In this document: positions 1 to 11,600 of the stretch, in pieces | How positions within the stretch are numbered: the stretch's first letter is position 1 | How the letters are laid out: each line of letters starts with the position of its first letter | Source: Antedon mediterranea | Lineage: Eukaryota > Echinodermata > Crinoidea > Comatulida > Antedonidae | Assembly: GCF_964355755.1 (NCBI RefSeq) | Contig: NC_092671.1 | Location: 37,031,304-37,095,303 of the forward strand | Direction of reading: 5' to 3' | DNA: 64,000 nucleotides | Position numbers and translations under genes: made by a program | The notes under the pieces: model-generated | The model's database searches: none | Seen by the model: the letters and a program-made list of their open reading frames with translations, nothing else | Told to the model about the DNA's origin: nothing

Positions 1-1804
1 CAACGTTACAGACAAAGAATGTATGGAAAAACTCACCGCTGAAGACATTATGGTGATAATGAGCAGGATAATAGGAAATTATTCCAGTGAAACAAATCTT
101 TTTTGTTTAAGAAATTATACTACGAAGAATTCAAGTTCCTCAGTTGTTGATCTTGTGTACAACTATATCTACACTGCAATGCATGGAAATACTCATTACT
201 CGTGCTACATGATTTCAGAGAAACAACGTTGCAAAGCAGCTTTGTATAAATTTTACTGGAATGTACCTATTACTGTAATTGGCTTAGTGGTGATGTTATT
301 TAGTCCATTGGTAATTGGGGTGTTATTAGAGAACCCTTATCGTAAATCTTCAGATGACAATACGTGTCCACGAACCACAGAGGATGTAGCTCTTTTGGAA
401 ACAGACGATACTAAACAACCGCCAAGATTGGCTCTAAATTCTCCGTTACCTTTGGGTGCAAGGTACGCCATATTTCATTGGGGTAACAAACATGTATACC
501 TACTAAGCCTCCGGGTTTTCTGCATTTGCATGGTAATAATTGTTTTGATTCCTGTGGCTAAATATTTGGAAGTCCATTTTCATGTTAACTTTAAACGGCA
601 GAATGGTAACTATTTAAAAAAGTGTATTATTCTACAAAATGTTCTATCATCATGCCAGTTGTTAGCACTTCTGATCATCACAATTCACCCGGCATCGCTT
701 TCTTATTTCGACGATGGATCAGAATGTAGACTTGACTTCGACAGCAACCGATACACATGTCTTTATCGTCAGATATTGAATCGATTTAAACTGGTGACCA
801 GTTGGGAAGTTTGGCAAGATAGACCATTTATTGGTTTTACCTCACACATGCCAACGATATTTCGCAGAATGTTTTTGATCGTAGATGTTTTCATAGCTAT
901 ATGTCGCATATTAATGTTTCTATTTCCATTCCTTTATTTCATATCAGCACCAATAATATCTATCTTCAAGTCTCTCTTTCAATTTTTTAAATCACGAGGT
1001 CCGCCTTTCCGTATAAAGTCTCTTCCATTTTATATGGTATTGATTGTCATACGGTCCGCGTTGTTAACCATATTTGTTGCATCTCTCTCAATGCAAATGA
1101 TGACCATTGCAATTTCCATTATGCAGATGATTGTTCTGACCACTATAGGTATCGTGACGGAATATAACGATATCGTTGTAATACGAGTAATTACAATCCT
1201 CTCCTTTGGTTGGTACATTCTTAATGGCTTTAAAGAATACTACAACTGCTATGCTTCAGTTTGGCGTACCATAATTGATGCAGCAGAATCGTGGCAAGCC
1301 GGTTGTAACGAAGAAGCTTACAATGAGATTAACAACGACCCGAATTATCAAAGAGAAAATGTTCTTAAGGTTCGAAAATCTCCTAAATTAACAAAACCGC
1401 TTGTTGTTTATACAGAATTGATTCCATATTTACCAGAAGAGGTGTTGAATCACGTTATCAATAGATGCAAAAAGAAGAGTTTTCAGATTGCAAAAATGGT
1501 TTTGTGGAACGCCATTGTTGCCATCTTTTTGACAATCACATATTCAACGATCGTTTCAACTCATAAATTTACCGAATTCACACAAGTTACTAAATCGATG
1601 CTAACCTTGGCAATGGCACCTTTTCCAAAATTAGCATCAATTGCTTTCACCACACAAGAATATGCTTCGAGAAAAGAAGCCAAACAACGTCGAATTTGGT
1701 TTGAGGTGTTTAAGTACGCAGAGGAAAACGGATACAATAGAATTGGAGACGTTCAAGACGGTCTGCAATATGGCGAAGAAAATAATGACAGTGAGAGTAA
1801 CTAA
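1..1804 (+). CDS. Multi-pass membrane protein, copy 1 (5' truncated by window edge)
   Basis: This is an open frame of at least 600 codons. It is in frame from base 2, because the codons before the first ATG (base 23) match those at 9063-9085 of copy 2. The true start therefore lies outside the window, about 130 codons upstream by comparison with copy 3. The visible part holds the end of an N-glycosylated ectodomain, a first membrane helix near residues 90-112 of the open frame, a hydrophilic loop ending in the conserved segment LPLGARYAIFHWGN, and then about seven more hydrophobic segments. A Cys-containing loop (SNRYTCLYRQILNRFKLVT) separates two groups of helices. The C-terminal tail is charged (EYASRKEAKQRRIWFEVF). 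No intron is visible. I do not recognise the family, so function is unknown. Membrane location is inferred from hydrophobicity. Confidence 0.8.
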   Translation, partial: NVTDKECMEKLTAEDIMVIMSRIIGNYSSETNLFCLRNYTTKNSSSSVVDLVYNYIYTAMHGNTHYSCYMISEKQRCKAALYKFYWNVPITVIGLVVMLFSPLVIGVLLENPYRKSSDDNTCPRTTEDVALLETDDTKQPPRLALNSPLPLGARYAIFHWGNKHVYLLSLRVFCICMVIIVLIPVAKYLEVHFHVNFKRQNGNYLKKCIILQNVLSSCQLLALLIITIHPASLSYFDDGSECRLDFDSNRYTCLYRQILNRFKLVTSWEVWQDRPFIGFTSHMPTIFRRMFLIVDVFIAICRILMFLFPFLYFISAPIISIFKSLFQFFKSRGPPFRIKSLPFYMVLIVIRSALLTIFVASLSMQMMTIAISIMQMIVLTTIGIVTEYNDIVVIRVITILSFGWYILNGFKEYYNCYASVWRTIIDAAESWQAGCNEEAYNEINNDPNYQRENVLKVRKSPKLTKPLVVYTELIPYLPEEVLNHVINRCKKKSFQIAKMVLWNAIVAIFLTITYSTIVSTHKFTEFTQVTKSMLTLAMAPFPKLASIAFTTQEYASRKEAKQRRIWFEVFKYAEENGYNRIGDVQDGLQYGEENNDSESN

Positions 1805-2679
1805 CAGACAAATGTATTGATGCTATACAAAATTAATTTTACCAACTCTGAATGGAGAGAACTTGATCTACAAATCAGAACGTTACGTAACTTATACTCA
1901 GACAAATGTGTAGGGCCTATTATTTTATAGCAGTATGAAAAGCTTAAGTTTTAATGAATACTGATGAGGTAATTGAAAAGTGTGGCTTTACAATGTTTAT
2001 AATGTGTTAATGACTTCTTAGATGCTAACTTTGTAAATATAACAATAACTTAAAATCCAAAGGAAAATTACTGAAAAAATGGCAATGCTATGGTATCAGT
2101 GAATGGATCTCAATGGAGATACAAAATAAAATAAGCAAAAAGCTAAATCAAAACGAAAAAATAAAATAGCCAGAAAAATGTTAGCTTAACAAATAATTTG
2201 TCAATATTTATATATAATTGAAGCTATATAGTAGATTTACAAGTAATGTTTGCATAATAACAAGTAAATGCATGGTACCATAGCATTCCACATAAACTAC
2301 AATTTCATTAAAATTTTAAAAAGTCTATAGTATAAGTTTGATTTTCCATTTAATTCGGAAGAAGTTTCTCGCTCCTCTTTAATTTGCAAACACCTGTACA
2401 TATTTGAATAGTGGGCTACACGTGACGAAGTCAACTGGACTACTCAGACTGAGCCACCATGTAGGCCTAGGCGCAGCCGCAGAGGTGTAGAGTTTTATTA
2501 GATTTTGGTTGTTGGCACCTGTTGCTACCAGCAATGTGAGTAATAAATTATTATTATGTATATGGTGGACAATATATAATTCGGTAGGTAGTAACATATA
2601 CTGTATCAAACACCTGTCGCTCCGTTATTTAAAAGTACAGAACTATCGGCGACTGCTTTTTAAACATTTCCGTTCTACC
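1805..2679. repeat. Duplicated 3' flank of copy 1 (matches 12631-13595)
   Basis: The non-coding sequence after copy 1 is clearly homologous to that after copy 2. Shared stretches include the AGCAGTATGAAA region, the poly-A-rich block near 2040-2170, the line GACGAAGTCAACTGGACTAC and the segment TTCGGTAGGTAGTAACATAT. The duplication unit therefore included at least 0.85 kb of 3' flank. Similarity stops at about 2675, where the next inverted-repeat element begins. No gene is seen here. Confidence 0.75.
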
Positions 2680-3128
2680 GCCGGTGTAAGATTTAAATGT
2701 GTCCGGTGTTTGAAAGTGTCCACTGGACAATTTTCAGCATTGAATAGTGTAATACCAGCTGTTGAAAATGGCTGCAACCACCCGGGCAGCTTTCATCGAT
2801 AAAAAAGTAGGACCATCGACATCATATTAACCCCGTAAAAACTAGGGCACTGGACGGTCACCAACTCCCGTTAGGGTAATTATAATTCCTTAGAATACCA
2901 ACTTGAATCGCAAAATATCAAGTCGATTGAAATAAATATTACTATTATTATATCTGGAGACATATAGTCTAATCAAATTAAATTGTTTGTTTTTGATTGA
3001 GTATATACAACCTGTTGTCAATTTGAAGTAAATCTGACAACTTGAAAAAATATATAGCCTACCGGTACTGTATTATTATTTCTAGGGAATGAATATCACT
3101 AAATCATATAGGCATAGGGCCTACCTAT

Positions 3129-3222
3129 TTTCGTTCTCTCGAAATATTATTTCATTGGAATTCGAATTACTAATTCGCGAGAGAACGAAATAATTTCCCT
3201 CGAAATTATTTCGTTCTCTCGA
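3129..3222. repeat. Palindrome built on TTTCGTTCTCTCGA
   Basis: The motif TTCGTTCTCTCGA and its complement TCGCGAGAGAACGAAAT occur three times in alternating orientation within about 95 nt, giving a strong hairpin. More decayed TTGTTCTC-like copies continue to about 3340. It looks like a subterminal repeat of the surrounding composite. Confidence 0.5.
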
Positions 3223-3719
3223 TCATTCCTTGTCTCGAAGTAGTAATTCATTTTTTATATTGTTCAGTTCTTGAAATCTTATTTTGTTCTCCCTAAATAT
3301 ATTTGTTCCCTCAAAATATTTTTCAGTTCTCAAAATATTATTTTGTAATATTCATAATACTGTTACTAATTTAATAATATTAACTGATAACAAAAGTGCT
3401 TTAAACAAGTAAGTTCGTCATTGTTAAAGTGAGTTCTTTTTCATTATATTTTTTTTCACAGATGCCTGATTTTTGGTTTTATTTAATAAAACATTGAATT
3501 GATTAGTCACAATATTTTATTTGTTTCTAGAGATTTTACATTATTTATTTATTTATCTAAAATACATTTGAAAAATATTGTTGATGCATATTACCAAAAA
3601 ATATTTATTTTTTTATATTTTATATGGCAAAATAAACACCTTAATTGCGCATCAAAATTATTCGTTCACTCAAGGGTATTTCGTTTTTTTGTATTTTTCG
3701 AATAATCTCTAAAAAAAAA

Positions 3720-4030
3720 ACGTCCACCTCTCCTAAGGGACCACTTCTCATAATTCCGTAACGACCACCTTTCGCAAATTACCACCTCTATTGAGGTGGT
3801 CACTTACGGGAGGTGTAGTCGGTAAAAGAAGTGGTCGTCTACGAGCGGTGGTAGTTTATGAAAGCAGTCCGTTATGAGAGGTGGTTACCCCTTCAGGAGG
3901 TTGTCCATTGTGAGAAGCGGTCCATTAACAGAGGTAGTCCCTTTTAAATATTAAAGGTGGTCGCTAACAAAGGTGGTTGCTTACGATCAGAGTGCTAAGT
4001 TTTGAAAGCCGATCACTTACGAGAGGTGGA
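3720..4030. repeat. Degenerate GAGGTGGTC / GACCACCTC repeat block
   Basis: About ten decayed copies of a 25-35 nt unit built around GAGGTGGTC and its complement. Their orientation flips near 3790, giving a fold-back centre. The short motif resembles the GTCCCCTTAATAGAGGTGTC ends seen near 36820, 48800 and 59940, so all may derive from related inverted-repeat elements. Confidence 0.45.
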
Positions 4031-4140
4031 TAGACTGACGACAAGTAGAGAAATACATTTGCACATGATTTAGACATTTTTAATTCAACATTTATTAGTT
4101 TCTATCAATGGTATAACAATACAATAAAAAGAATGATAAT

Positions 4141-4528
4141 TTATAATGAGAAAATACAAAAAATACCATTAATAGAGGATCTTGCAAGAAGAGAATACTT
4201 GTCACGCAAGACCCATAAACAAAAGAAAAAAATACATTTGTATATAATTATTAAATAAAATAAAAAAAAGTCATGACAAAAACATTTTGAAGGTCTAGTT
4301 TGAGTACAATGATAACAAATTACTTTTAAGTTTTTTACGAAAAGTTGGGAGAGAGGAAGAGTTAACAATACTAGTATCTAATTGATTCCAAATTAAAGGG
4401 CCAGAAACATAAATAAAGTGAGAAGAACTAGTTAATCTTACAAAAGGAATAGTTAACTGAAACTTATGAACAGTACTTCTTAAATTATGACCATGGTTGA
4501 AATCAGCAGTGTTAAATAAATTCATCAT
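4141..4528 (-). mobile_element. Non-LTR retrotransposon (CR1/L2-like) 3' fragment
   Basis: On the minus strand, 4528-4295 encodes a 77-residue open frame with the typical C-terminal end of LINE reverse transcriptases: H-x-LRS near the start, then YVSGPLIWNQL and S-x-x-TFRKKLKSNLL. An A+T-rich 3' tail follows. It is truncated at 5' and is not a host gene. Family level (CR1/L2/Jockey-like) is a judgement from the Y-GP-x-x-WN-x-L motif. Confidence 0.6.
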
Positions 4529-4869
4529 GGGAGAAGGAAGATTGTTAGAAAAATATTGAAAGACAAAAGAGGCACTTTAGGTTTGTAAAATATATAATAT
4601 TTTATTAGCTGGCGATATTAACTACATTAGCTGTGAGGCAATTTTCGTTACTACATTACCTGTTGAGTTGTATATGAGTATAATGTTGATTTTTATTTGA
4701 TAAATAAGCTGTTGGTGTTTCTACATCATTAGCTAGTTCTAGGTTTTATTATATGGGTGGATTTGACTTTTCTACACTAGCAGTTTTGAACAGGGCCTAC
4801 TGTGTTTAAATGGAATGCTACAAGTTGTATTATTTTTTTTTATTTATCGTTTTGTGTACTAAAGTGGCA

Positions 4870-5095
4870 GCATAATCAGTATTTATTTTTACCAGATGTC
4901 CAACAAGGGTAATGTCCCAATTGGTAATTGCCACAATTGTCAGGTCAACCTCAAAACAGCGGCTCTCGGGACCGGGAGAGTTGTATGATTTGTTTTTATT
5001 ATTATTTTTTTTTTAATGCGCCTTGAGCACTCTGTGGTATGTGTGCTATAAAAATCCTGTTATTATTATTTGTTATTATTATTTCACCTTTTAGT
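4870..5095 (+). mobile_element. LINE/SINE 3' tail with (ATT)n end
   Basis: Contains GCGCCTTGAGCACTCTGTGG, then GTGCTATAAAAATCCTG and a (TTATTA)n run. This is the usual layout of a CR1/RTE-type 3' end ending in a microsatellite. No coding portion is recognisable. Confidence 0.4.
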
Positions 5096-5099
5096 CGTG

Positions 5100-7625
5100 T
5101 CTGTCTTAAAGTAAAGTGATCTTTAATTGGAAGAGGACCAGTACAATTACTTGTTTTTAATCACATGATTATAAACTATTTATTCCTCTTGTCTGTGCTC
5201 GTACAAAATAATAAAACGGTCGCTAATTGGAAGTGTATTAAAGTAAAGTGATCTTTAATTGGAAGAGGACCAGTACAATTACTTGTTTTTTATCACATGA
5301 TTATAAACTATTTATTCCTCTTGTCTGTACTCATACAAAATAATAAAACGGTCGCTAAATGGAAGTGTTTAAATTGAAGTGATCTTTAATTTGAAGAGGA
5401 CCAGTACAATTACTTGTTTTTTATCACATGATTATAAACTATTTCTTCTTCTTGTCTTTATTCATACAAAATAATATAACGGTCGCTAATTAGAGGTGTC
5501 TTAAAGTAAAGTGATCTTTAATTGGAAGCGGACCAGTACATTTACTTAATTTTGTCACATAATTAAACTATTAATTATTCTTACCTTTACTCATACCAAT
5601 TAATAAAAATGGTCGCTAATTAGAGGTGTCTTAAAGTAAAGTGATCTTTATTTGGAAGCGGACCAGTACAGTTACTTAATTTTGTCACATAATTAAAACT
5701 ATTAATTATTATTGTCTTTACTCATACCAATTAATATAATGGTCGCTAATTGGAGGTGTTTTAGGTAAAGTGATTTTTAATGGAAGAGGACCACTTCATT
5801 TACTTGTTTTTGTCATATACTTAACAATTATTTATTCTTTTTGTCTTTATTAATACTAAATAATATAATGGTCGCTAATTGGAGGTTTCTTTAAGTAAAG
5901 TGATCTATAACTGGAAGAGGACTAGTACAGTTACTTAATTTTGTCACTATCATAATTAAAACTATGTATTCTTCTTGTATTTAGTCCTACCAATTAATAA
6001 AATGGTCGCTAATTAGAGGTGTCTTAAAGTAAAGTGACCTTTAATTGGAAGCGGACCAGTACATTTACTTAATTTTGTCACATAATTAAACTATTAATTA
6101 TTCTTGCCTTTACTCATACCAATTAATAAAAATGGTCACTAATTAGAGGTGTCTTAAAGTAAAGTGATCTTTAATTGGAAGCGGACCAGTCAGTACAGTT
6201 ACTTAATTTTGTCACATAATTAAAACTATTAATTATTATTGTCTTTACTCATACCAATTAATAAAATGGTCGCTAATTGGAGGTGTTTTAAGTAAAGTGG
6301 TCCTTTATTGAAAGAGGGCCAGTACAATTACTTGTTTTTTGTCACATAATTAATAACTATATATTCTTCTTGCTTTATTAATACTAAATAATATAATGGT
6401 CGCTAATTGGAGGTTTCTTTAAGTAACGTGATCTATAACTGGAAGAGGACTAGTACAGTTATTTAATTTTGTCACTATCATAATTAAAACTATGTATTCT
6501 TCTTGTATTTACTTCTACCAATTAATAAAAATGGTCGCTAATTAGAGGTGTCTTAAAGTAAAGTGACCTTTAATTGGAAGCGGACCAGTACATTTACTTA
6601 ATTTTGTCACATAATTAAACTATTAATTATTCTTGCCTTTACTCATACCAATTAATAAAAATGGTCATTAATTTGAGGTGTCTTAAAGTAAAGTGATCTT
6701 TAATTGGAAGCGGACCAGTCAGTACAGTTACTTAATTTTGTCACATAATTAAAACTATTAATTATTATTGTCTTTACTCATACCAATTAATAAAATGGTC
6801 GCTAATTGGAGGTGTTTTAAGTAAAGTGGTCCTTTATTGAAAGAGGGCCAGTACAATTACTTGTTTTTTGTCACATAATTAATAACTATATATTCTTCTT
6901 GCTTTATTAATACTAAATAATATAATGGTCGCTAATTGGAGGTTTCTTTAAGTAACGTGATCTATAACTGGAAGAGGACTAGTACAGTTATTTAATTTTG
7001 TCACTATCATAATTAAAACTATGTATTCTTCTTGTATTTACTTCTACCAATTAATAAAAATGGTCGCTAATTAGAGGTGTCTTAAAGTAAAGTGACCTTT
7101 AATTGGAAGCGGACCAGTACATTTACTTAATTTTGTCACATAATTAAACTATCAATTATTCTTGCCTTTACTCATACCAATTAATAAAAATGGTCATTAA
7201 TTTGAGGTGTCTTAAAGTAAAGTGATCTTTAATTGGAAGCGGACCAGTCAGTACAGTTACTTAATTTTGTCACATAATTAAAACTATTAATTATTATTGT
7301 CTTTACTCATACCAATTAATAAAATGGTCGCTAATTGGAGGTGTTTTAAGTAAAGTGGTCCTTTATTGAAAGAGGTCCAGTACAATTACTTGTTTTTTGT
7401 CACATAATTAAAAACTATATATTCTTCTTGCTTTATTAATACTAAATAATATAATGGTCGCTAATTGGAGGTGTTTTAGGTAAAGTGATTTTTAATTGGA
7501 AGAGGAACACTTCATTTACTTGTTTTTGTCACATACTTAACAATTATTTATTCTTCTTGTCTTTTCACATACCATATAATATAATGGTCCCTAATTGGAG
7601 GTGTTTAGGCAAAGCGATCTTTAAT
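5100..7625. repeat. Satellite: ~130-bp monomers with 529-bp higher-order unit
   Basis: About 19 monomers of roughly 130 nt, each carrying GGTCGCTAATTGGAGGTGT, AAGTAAAGTGATCTTTAATT and GGACCAGTACA...TTTGTCACATAATTA. GGTCGCTAAT recurs at about 5218, 5350, 5481, 5611, 5741, 5870 and 6005. From about 6000 the array is ordered in blocks: AAAGTGACCT falls at 6031, 6560 and 7089, exactly 529 nt apart, so four monomers are amplified together. Monomers at the left edge are the most divergent. No reading frame is conserved. Confidence 0.9.
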
Positions 7626-8099
7626 TAGAAAAAAAAAATTTGTTTGGCATCATTAAGTATTATTGGTTATTAAAAGAAGACAAGACAAGTGCAGGCGTGA
7701 TAAAAACAACCACCTATCATAAAACGTATGATACAGTATTTAATAGTGGACGCATTTCAATCCATGGGTCAGACATTATTAAACGGGCCGGACAGCATTA
7801 AATTGTTGAAAAACGCCCACGAACCCGTTGAAACATGCAACTGGACACTATCCAATGCTGAAAAGTGTCCACCCGGACACTTTTGAATGCTGGACACAAT
7901 TCAATCTTACACCGGCCTCCGATTGGCGAAACAGTGTTATTTTATTTTACGAGCCACAAAAATATACGAAAGGTTTCCCAGAGTAGTTCCGGCCTCCAAA
8001 ACGGTAACCACAAACCCAGTAATCAGCGCACCTGGATAAATTTTAGTTTGGTACGCCTTTATAATTCACGAATGAAACGGTCACTTATTATTTGATATT

Positions 8100-8664
8100 G
8101 TTGAACTGTGTCCATTTTAACTTAAATGTTAAAGTTTTATGCAATATACAGCATGCTTATCTTGTAGCTATACCGGTATTGCTTTGTAATTTGTAATGGT
8201 TTTTCATATATCCGCAATAAAATATTATATATTATTATCTATATTAAATCAGTATCTGTAAAGCATTGGTATTTGTTTCTTCCAACCTTGTCTACTAAAC
8301 ATTCCGCTCTTCTCTCGGCTACTACACAAATCAAACGAGTGACCAATTAAACACAATTCAACAACAGACTATGACAAATTTCAAAGTAGTAAAAGAGTGA
8401 CAAAGTAAGCAAAAAAAAGCCGTTAACATTTTGATTTAGTAAATTTAAAATGACGTTACAACGGGGGAAATGTGTATAGGCATATAACACGGAAAGTGTA
8501 AACAAAAAGTTGTGGAATTGGGAATTCCAAGATATTCACAAATAGGTACCATATAGGAAGTAAACCTTGTTTTGGTATTATAAACACTCGTGATTTAAAT
8601 CTGGTTCTGTTCAGTTTGTTGTCTAGTTTTCAGACTTGCAGTATTGATTTTAAGAGTTATAGTT
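8100..8664 (+). promoter_or_regulatory. Upstream region of copy 2, related to that of copy 3
   Basis: Blocks such as TTGGGAATTCC, TCACAAATAG, CTCGTGATTT and TGTTCAG occur in the same order at 8517-8612 and at 16360-16470 upstream of copy 3, about the same distance before each ATG. This suggests a shared ancestral promoter/5' UTR. No TATA box stands out. Confidence 0.4.
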
Positions 8665-11600
8665 ATGGCGTCAAACTGGATTTGTTTTACCATGATGGTA
8701 GGTACGATTGTTCATGGAAACTATGTTATGCAGGATTTTTCAAAAACTCGACCTTACATTAAGGTGGTCAGTCCATGTTGGCCTATTTGGAGTCAAATAC
8801 AAAATACGACTGATTGTGATCTAATGCCGACAATATATAGGCCTACTGGTAATAACAGAACTATGAACATCAGCGAACTGGTTGACCGTTCTAGAAATGT
8901 TTCTGTTGTGAAATTTAACATACACAAAGGTTCAGAGTATGGTACACTTGCATGGGTTGACGACAAAGTAGGAGCAACTATAATGTCATATCCCGCCAAC
9001 TATGAAATTTTGTCGTTGGGAACATTGACATTTGAAGAGATCACATTGAATCTAAGATTTAACAACGTTACAGACAAAGAATGTAAGAAAAACCTCACTA
9101 ACGAAAACATTATGGTGATAATGAGCAGGGTAATAGGAAACTATACCAGTGAAACGGATCTTTTTTGTTTAAGAAATTATACTACGAAGAATTCAAGTAG
9201 GCCTACCTCAGTTGTTGATCTTTTGTACAACTATATCTACACTGCAATTCATGGAAACACTAATTACTCGTGTCACATGATTTCAGAGAGACACATTTGC
9301 AAGGTAGTTTTGCATAAATTTTACTGGACTGGACCCATTACTGCAATTGGCTTACTGGTGATGTTATTTAGTCCATTGGTAATTGGGGTGTTATTAGAGA
9401 ACCCTTATCGTAAATCTTCAGATGGCAATACGTGTCCAAGAACCACAGACGACATAGCTCTTTTGGAAACAGACAATACTGAACAACCGCCAAGATTGGC
9501 TCTGAATTCTCCGTTACCTTTGGGTGCAAGGTACGCCATATTTCATTGGGGTAACAGACATGTATACCTACTATCCCTCCGGGTTTTCTACATTTGCATG
9601 GTAATAATTGTTTTGATTCCTGTGGCTAAATATTTGGAAGTCCATTTTCATGCTAACTTTAAACGGCAGAATAAAGTAAATAAAATATTTAAAAAAGTGT
9701 ATTATTCTACAAAGTGTTCTATCATCACAGGCCCGTATGCAGCATTTATAATGGGGGGGTGCGAGCGAAGCGAGCAACAATGGCTGGGGGCCAGGGGGCC
9801 GCCAAGGGCCCCCGGTCAGGGTCCAGGGGCCGAAGGCCCTGGAAAAATTTGCGTTATTTGACGTTCTAAAGACTGATGTAAGACTCTCTGTTGTGGCTTG
9901 GGCTAGTTGAACGATGGACACCAGAACTTAACGCTTTCATGATGAGGCCAACTCAGCAGGGGTGGCGCCAGGATCTTCCCGACGCGGGGGCTACATTCCC
10001 CGACGAGGGGGCTATGCGAGCATCACTAGGCTGAGGGCCAGGGGCCGCCAAGGACCCCCGGTGGGGTCCAGGGGGCGAAGCCCCCGGAAGCAACGCGTAC
10101 TAGCGTCATTTGAGGTTTTTTTTAATCAGATTTAGGGTAGCCATTTTTTCCATTTTTTATAATGCATAAATAAAATACTGCGTGCAAAAAAACGATGCGC
10201 GATGACGGTTTCAATCCATATTTTTCAAGTTAAAAAATAAAAGTTCAAAGAAAATTTTGAAAAATAGAGTTGGAGGTCCTGGAAATTGGACTTATTTATA
10301 CTTCAAAACATGAAAAAAAATATATAAGTCCCTATCATGGGTTGTGACTGAGCTAAGAAATGTTTGAAAAATAGAGATGTTAGGTCCCGGAAAATGTACT
10401 TCTTGTTCTTCGAAATATGACCAGCTTTATTGTTGGGGCTGAGCTAAGAAAATGTTTAAAACTAGAGCTGCAGGTCTTCAAAAAATTGCATTTTATACTT
10501 TGGAAACATCAGGCCTAGAGGCTTAAAAAACGCAAGCGTAGACCTTTTTCAGTCGGGGAAAAAGTTTATTCCTCCCAGGTGTATGCATGCGTACCATCTG
10601 GACTTCCGAGTGGTGAGAAATTCATGACATACAGGATATTGAAAATGTAATAACTATAGCTATAATGTTGGCTAAGCGAAAATGGCATGTTTTTTTGTTT
10701 AGTAATGGATGAAAAATTTATTTTAGGTGCCCCACGGTACAGAAGGTTACTTGTAAATTAAAAAATTGGTGAACAAACGAACAATTAACATAATTCGTTT
10801 TTGCTGTAGTGTAGCGTACGTCGACGCAGTACACGACGTAACCGTCGGTAAACTTCGCCTGGAAAATAACACATTACACATTTTGGTCCCTGGATGAAAC
10901 TTGATATCACGCGTCTCGACCCAACGTTGAACGATTCGTACAAAGGGATACCGCCAGACAAGTGCGTACCTAGCTATTGTTTAGTAGTAAGTTAGATCGC
11001 TGGCAATAATGAATGCATATAAAGTGCATAATATCACTCTGACGTACTCTCACGGTGAATGAAACGTCGCGGTTTTCTAGGCGCTGAAGCTAGCTACGAA
11101 GTGAACGCGAACGCTTTTTACTGTATATTATATTCCCCGACAAAAAGTACACGTGTTCCCTGACGTTAAGTTGTCTGTATTTCTCCAGCAAACACTTTAC
11201 CGCGTACCGCGTACATGAAGCGCTAAGCTATTGCTTGTCGTCACATGATCGACTGCGCATGTTTTACATCGAGTTTGTAGTCAGTTCAGATTCCGTAATT
11301 TAATTACCGGTATTTTTTCATTTTATATTAGCATATTTTTGTTTGTATACCATTGATAATGTAAATTTTGTATATATATAATGATATTGTCTTTAGTTAA
11401 ACAAGACAAGAAAAAATACCAACCGAGGAAATAGTGGACCTTTTGGGACTTGGGGGGGTGCGTCTGCACCCAACGCACCCCCCCTGGATACGGGCCTGCA
11501 TCATGCCAGTTGTTAGCACTTCTGATCATCACAATTCATCCGGCGTCGCTTTCTTGTTTCGACGATGGATCAGAATGTGGACTTGACTTCGACAGCAACC

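Larger units (their letters stand above)
2680..7916. mobile_element. 5.2 kb foldback-type composite enclosing a satellite array
   Basis: The left end (2680-2750) and right end (7841-7916) are imperfect inverted copies of each other, starting GCCGGTGTAAGATT and sharing GTGTCC..GGACA..TTTTCAGCATTG..ATAGTGT over about 70 nt. The left end falls where homology to the 3' flank of copy 2 is lost, as expected of an insertion. No convincing target duplication was found. Inside are a palindrome (3129-3222), a degenerate GAGGTGGTC repeat block, a LINE 3' end, and the 130-bp satellite. No transposase frame is visible. The composite could be one element or several nested ones. Confidence 0.45.

Noticed and set aside
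9571-9921. 116-aa minus-strand frame over the hAT-like end
   Set aside because: Antisense to the gene and to GC-rich transposon DNA; no protein features.
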